From NCBI GenBank assembly GCA_018669475.1, contig JABHCC010000032.1:256058-320057 (forward strand): DNA of 64,000 bases. The letters are read 5' to 3'. The translations under genes were made by a program, and so were the position numbers. Below, one piece after another: positions 61,954 through 64,000 of this stretch; the first letter of the stretch is position 1, and each line of letters opens with the position of its first letter. The notes beneath the pieces are model-generated. The model saw nothing but the letters and a program-made list of their open reading frames with translations, did no database searches and was not told where the DNA came from. The DNA is from Bacteroidota bacterium. GTDB lineage: Bacteria > Bacteroidota > Bacteroidia > Bacteroidales > UBA12481.

Positions 61954-62736
61954 TTATCCTATTTTCTTTATCGCTTCGTCAATAATTGAAAAATCAGAAA
62001 GAATATCTGCCTTCCCCTGACGGATCACCACTGAATGCTCAAAGTGAGCAGACATACTTCCATCACTAGTGCAAATCGTCCATCCATCCTTCTCCTGAAA
62101 AATAAACCGCTGACCCATGTTGATCATTGGTTCGATCGCAATCACCATACCATTCTTTAGTTTGGAACCAGATCCTTTTCGTCCATAATTGGGAACTTCA
62201 GGAGCTTCATGCAAATTCCGGCCAACACCATGTCCGACCATTTCCCTGACCACCGAAAATCCATGTCTTTCAGCATGTGATTGCACGGCATGTCCAATAT
62301 CCCCAATATGCTTCCCCACCACTGCATTTTCTATTCCAAAAAAAAGAGATTCACGCGTAACTTTCATTAGTTTCTTCGCTTCAACTGAAACTTCACCAAC
62401 CTCATAGGTAAAAGCTGAATCTCCATGAAAACCATTCATATATACTCCACAATCAACCGACACTATATCTCCTTCTTTCAGTTCTGTCTTTGCAGGTATA
62501 CCATGAACAACCTGATCATTCACCGAAATACACAAACTACTAGGGTAGCCCTGGTATCCCTTAAAACCTGGAATAGCACCATTATCCCTAATAAATTCTT
62601 CAGCAAAATGGTCGATCTGTTCTGTTTTCATTCCTGGTTTCATAAAAGGAACGATTGCAGCATGGGTTGCAGACACCAGAAGATTGCATTGTCTTAACAA
62701 TTCAATTTCTGCGTCTGTCTTTATTGTAATCATCAC
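61954..62736 (-). CDS. map: methionine aminopeptidase, type I
   Basis: 260-residue metalloprotease that removes the initiator Met. Metal ligands: Asp in GDIVSVDCGVYMNGFHGDSAFT (two aspartates), His in REMVGHGVGRNLHEAPEVP, Glu in VIAIEPMINMG and the last Glu in SAHFEHSVVI. The short N-terminus is type Ia. Start: ATG at 62736 or the adjacent one at 62733. Between secY (19 bp) and infA. Confidence 0.97.
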   Translation of the reverse strand: MMITIKTDAEIELLRQCNLLVSATHAAIVPFMKPGMKTEQIDHFAEEFIRDNGAIPGFKGYQGYPSSLCISVNDQVVHGIPAKTELKEGDIVSVDCGVYMNGFHGDSAFTYEVGEVSVEAKKLMKVTRESLFFGIENAVVGKHIGDIGHAVQSHAERHGFSVVREMVGHGVGRNLHEAPEVPNYGRKGSGSKLKNGMVIAIEPMINMGQRFIFQEKDGWTICTSDGSMSAHFEHSVVIRQGKADILSDFSIIDEAIKKIG

Positions 62737-62755
62737 AAAGAACGCTTTCGGCTAA

Positions 62756-64000
62756 TTAAATAGCTCTTCCTGTCCGGCCTTTTATCCGGCCTGATTTCAT
62801 CAATCCGTCATAATGACGCATCATAAGGTGACTCTCAATTTGCTGAAGTGTATCTAGCACAACACCAACAAGAATCAGCAGAGAAGTACCCCCATAGAAC
62901 TGTGCAAAATTATTGTTTACTCCAATAATAATTGCAAAGGTTGGAAGTAAGGCAATTAAGGCAAGAAACATTGAGCCCGGCAGTGTTATTCTAGACATAA
63001 TTGTATCGAGAAATTCCACAGTTTTTCTTCCAGGTTTAACCCCTGGAATAAAGCCTCCGTTTCGTTTCATATCCTCAGCCATTTGCGTTGGATTAATAGT
63101 TACTGCGGTATAAAAATATGTGAACAGGATAATCATTATTGCCAGAGTCATGTTGTACCAGATTCCAGTTGAATTTGCAAACGCTGCAACAAATTTACTT
63201 GCGGCATCTGAGTTAAATCGCCCGAACATCATTGGCAGGAACATAAGTGCCTGAGCAAAAATAATAGGCATTACACCAGCAGCATTCACCTTTAATGGTA
63301 TATACTGCCTAACCCCTCCATATTGCTTATTCCCTACTATTCTTTTTGCGTATTGTACCGGGACTCTCCTCGTCCCCTGTACCAGGGCAATTGAGCCCAT
63401 AAAGACTAAAAATAGCAGAACTAATTCAACCAGCAGCATAACTAGTCCTCCTCCCTCTTGCTCAATTTTTGCTGCAAATTCAGCAAACATCGACATTGGC
63501 AAACGAGCAATAATCCCGATCATAATAATCAGAGAAATTCCATTTCCCAATCCTCTATCAGTAATCCGTTCTCCAAGCCACATTACAAACATTGTTCCCG
63601 AAGTCATAATAACAACTGAAGACAATGTAAAGAATACACCTTTGAGAATGAATGCACTTTCAGGCAATGTTGCATGGAGGTTAAATAAATAACTAGGCCC
63701 CTGAGCAGCAGTAATAGCGACAGTCAGCCAACGGGTTATCTGGTTAATTTTTTTCCTTCCACTTTCACCTTCACGTTGTAAACGCTGGAAATAAGGGATG
63801 GCAATTCCCATCAACTGAATTACAATTGATGCGGAAATATAAGGCATTATACCCAAAGCAAAAATCGAAGCATTACTAAATGCTCCTCCAGAAAACATAT
63901 CTAACAAGCCCATAATCCCGCCAGCTGTTTGCTGTTGCAACTGATCTAATTGGGAAGGATCAATACCAGGAAGAACAATATGCGTTCCCAACCTGTATAT
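62756..64000 (-). CDS. secY: protein translocase subunit SecY, 5' end missing
   Basis: About 415 residues of the ten-helix channel; the N-terminal ~30 residues lie beyond the right edge. The reading frame runs to the last base, the visible start being IYRLGTHIVLPGID; a TTG that could be taken for a start at 63991 is internal. Landmarks: YISASIVIQLMGIAIPYFQR, YAKRIVGNKQYGGVRQYIPL, FTYFYTAVTINPTQMAEDMK, NGGFIPGVKPGRKT and the end MRHYDGLMKSGRIKGR. It forms the Sec channel with SecE and SecG. It leads map-infA-rpmJ in the operon. Confidence 0.97.
   Translation of the reverse strand: MYRLGTHIVLPGIDPSQLDQLQQQTAGGIMGLLDMFSGGAFSNASIFALGIMPYISASIVIQLMGIAIPYFQRLQREGESGRKKINQITRWLTVAITAAQGPSYLFNLHATLPESAFILKGVFFTLSSVVIMTSGTMFVMWLGERITDRGLGNGISLIIMIGIIARLPMSMFAEFAAKIEQEGGGLVMLLVELVLLFLVFMGSIALVQGTRRVPVQYAKRIVGNKQYGGVRQYIPLKVNAAGVMPIIFAQALMFLPMMFGRFNSDAASKFVAAFANSTGIWYNMTLAIMIILFTYFYTAVTINPTQMAEDMKRNGGFIPGVKPGRKTVEFLDTIMSRITLPGSMFLALIALLPTFAIIIGVNNNFAQFYGGTSLLILVGVVLDTLQQIESHLMMRHYDGLMKSGRIKGRTGRAI

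Noticed and set aside
63989..63991. TTG as the start codon of SecY
   Set aside because: The frame continues to the window edge with IYR before LGTH, and SecY always has about 30 residues before this point, so the gene is cut by the window.

Overview
The window is a stretch of chromosome from a Bacteroidota bacterium. It is moderately AT-rich, densely coding and without prophage, IS element, CRISPR array, rRNA or tRNA that I could find. The phylum call rests on lineage-typical genes and order: gldD-gldE-ssb, a DUF6089-uppS-bamA-ompH-ompH-murI cluster beside nadK and pdxJ, the heptaprenylglyceryl phosphate synthase family, DUF4254, a 30-residue AURKAIP1/COX24-type basic protein, a UbiD-type decarboxylase, and promoters of the Bacteroidota form TTTG-19 nt-TAnnTTTG instead of the -35/-10 type. 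Ferredoxin-dependent 2-oxoacid oxidoreductase suggests anaerobic or low-oxygen carbon metabolism.

Layout. 1-10.6 kb (minus): truncated glutamate dehydrogenase, two large tandem paralogues that fuse receiver-like domains to the ATP-grasp half of PEP synthase/PPDK without its phosphotransfer half, then korB-korA. 11-19 kb: gamma-carbonic anhydrase (plus), then a minus-strand envelope cluster (murI, two Skp/OmpH chaperones, BamA, UppS, DUF6089 barrel), NAD kinase and a CBS protein. 19.2-29.6 kb (mostly plus): pdxJ, a 3'-5' exonuclease, hydrolase and uridine kinase (minus), Dabb protein, manA, engB, prs, rplY-pth, a histidine kinase/response regulator pair, an S4 RNA-binding protein and DUF4254. 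29.6-35.3 kb (minus): LysE exporter, SRAP protein, S9 peptidase, aldehyde dehydrogenase. 35.4-39.9 kb (plus): a secreted unknown, a lysozyme-like protein, hisS and a histidine ammonia-lyase. 39.9-43.6 kb (minus): Spy-like protein, putative anti-sigma factor, ECF sigma factor, transketolase. 43.7-48.8 kb (plus): ychF, a divergent alkaline-phosphatase-superfamily protein, a subtilase and a small outer-membrane-like protein. 48.8-51.9 kb (minus): GGGPS-family enzyme, gldD, gldE, ssb. 52.3-56.5 kb (plus): HU, the tiny basic protein, RNase E/G, DsbD. 56.5-64 kb (minus): UbiD-like decarboxylase and the secY-map-infA-rpmJ-rpsM-rpsK-rpsD-rpoA-rplQ operon, with secY cut by the right edge.

Most genes are housekeeping. 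The least explained are the two receiver/ATP-grasp fusion genes; a 17-nt element that follows three stop codons in sense orientation; a structured rplY leader with possible 5S rRNA resemblance; three promoters whose geometry predicts leaderless mRNAs; a stem-loop in front of RNase E/G; and a set of short-period tandem arrays between genes. All functional assignments come from reading motifs by eye; no database search was possible.
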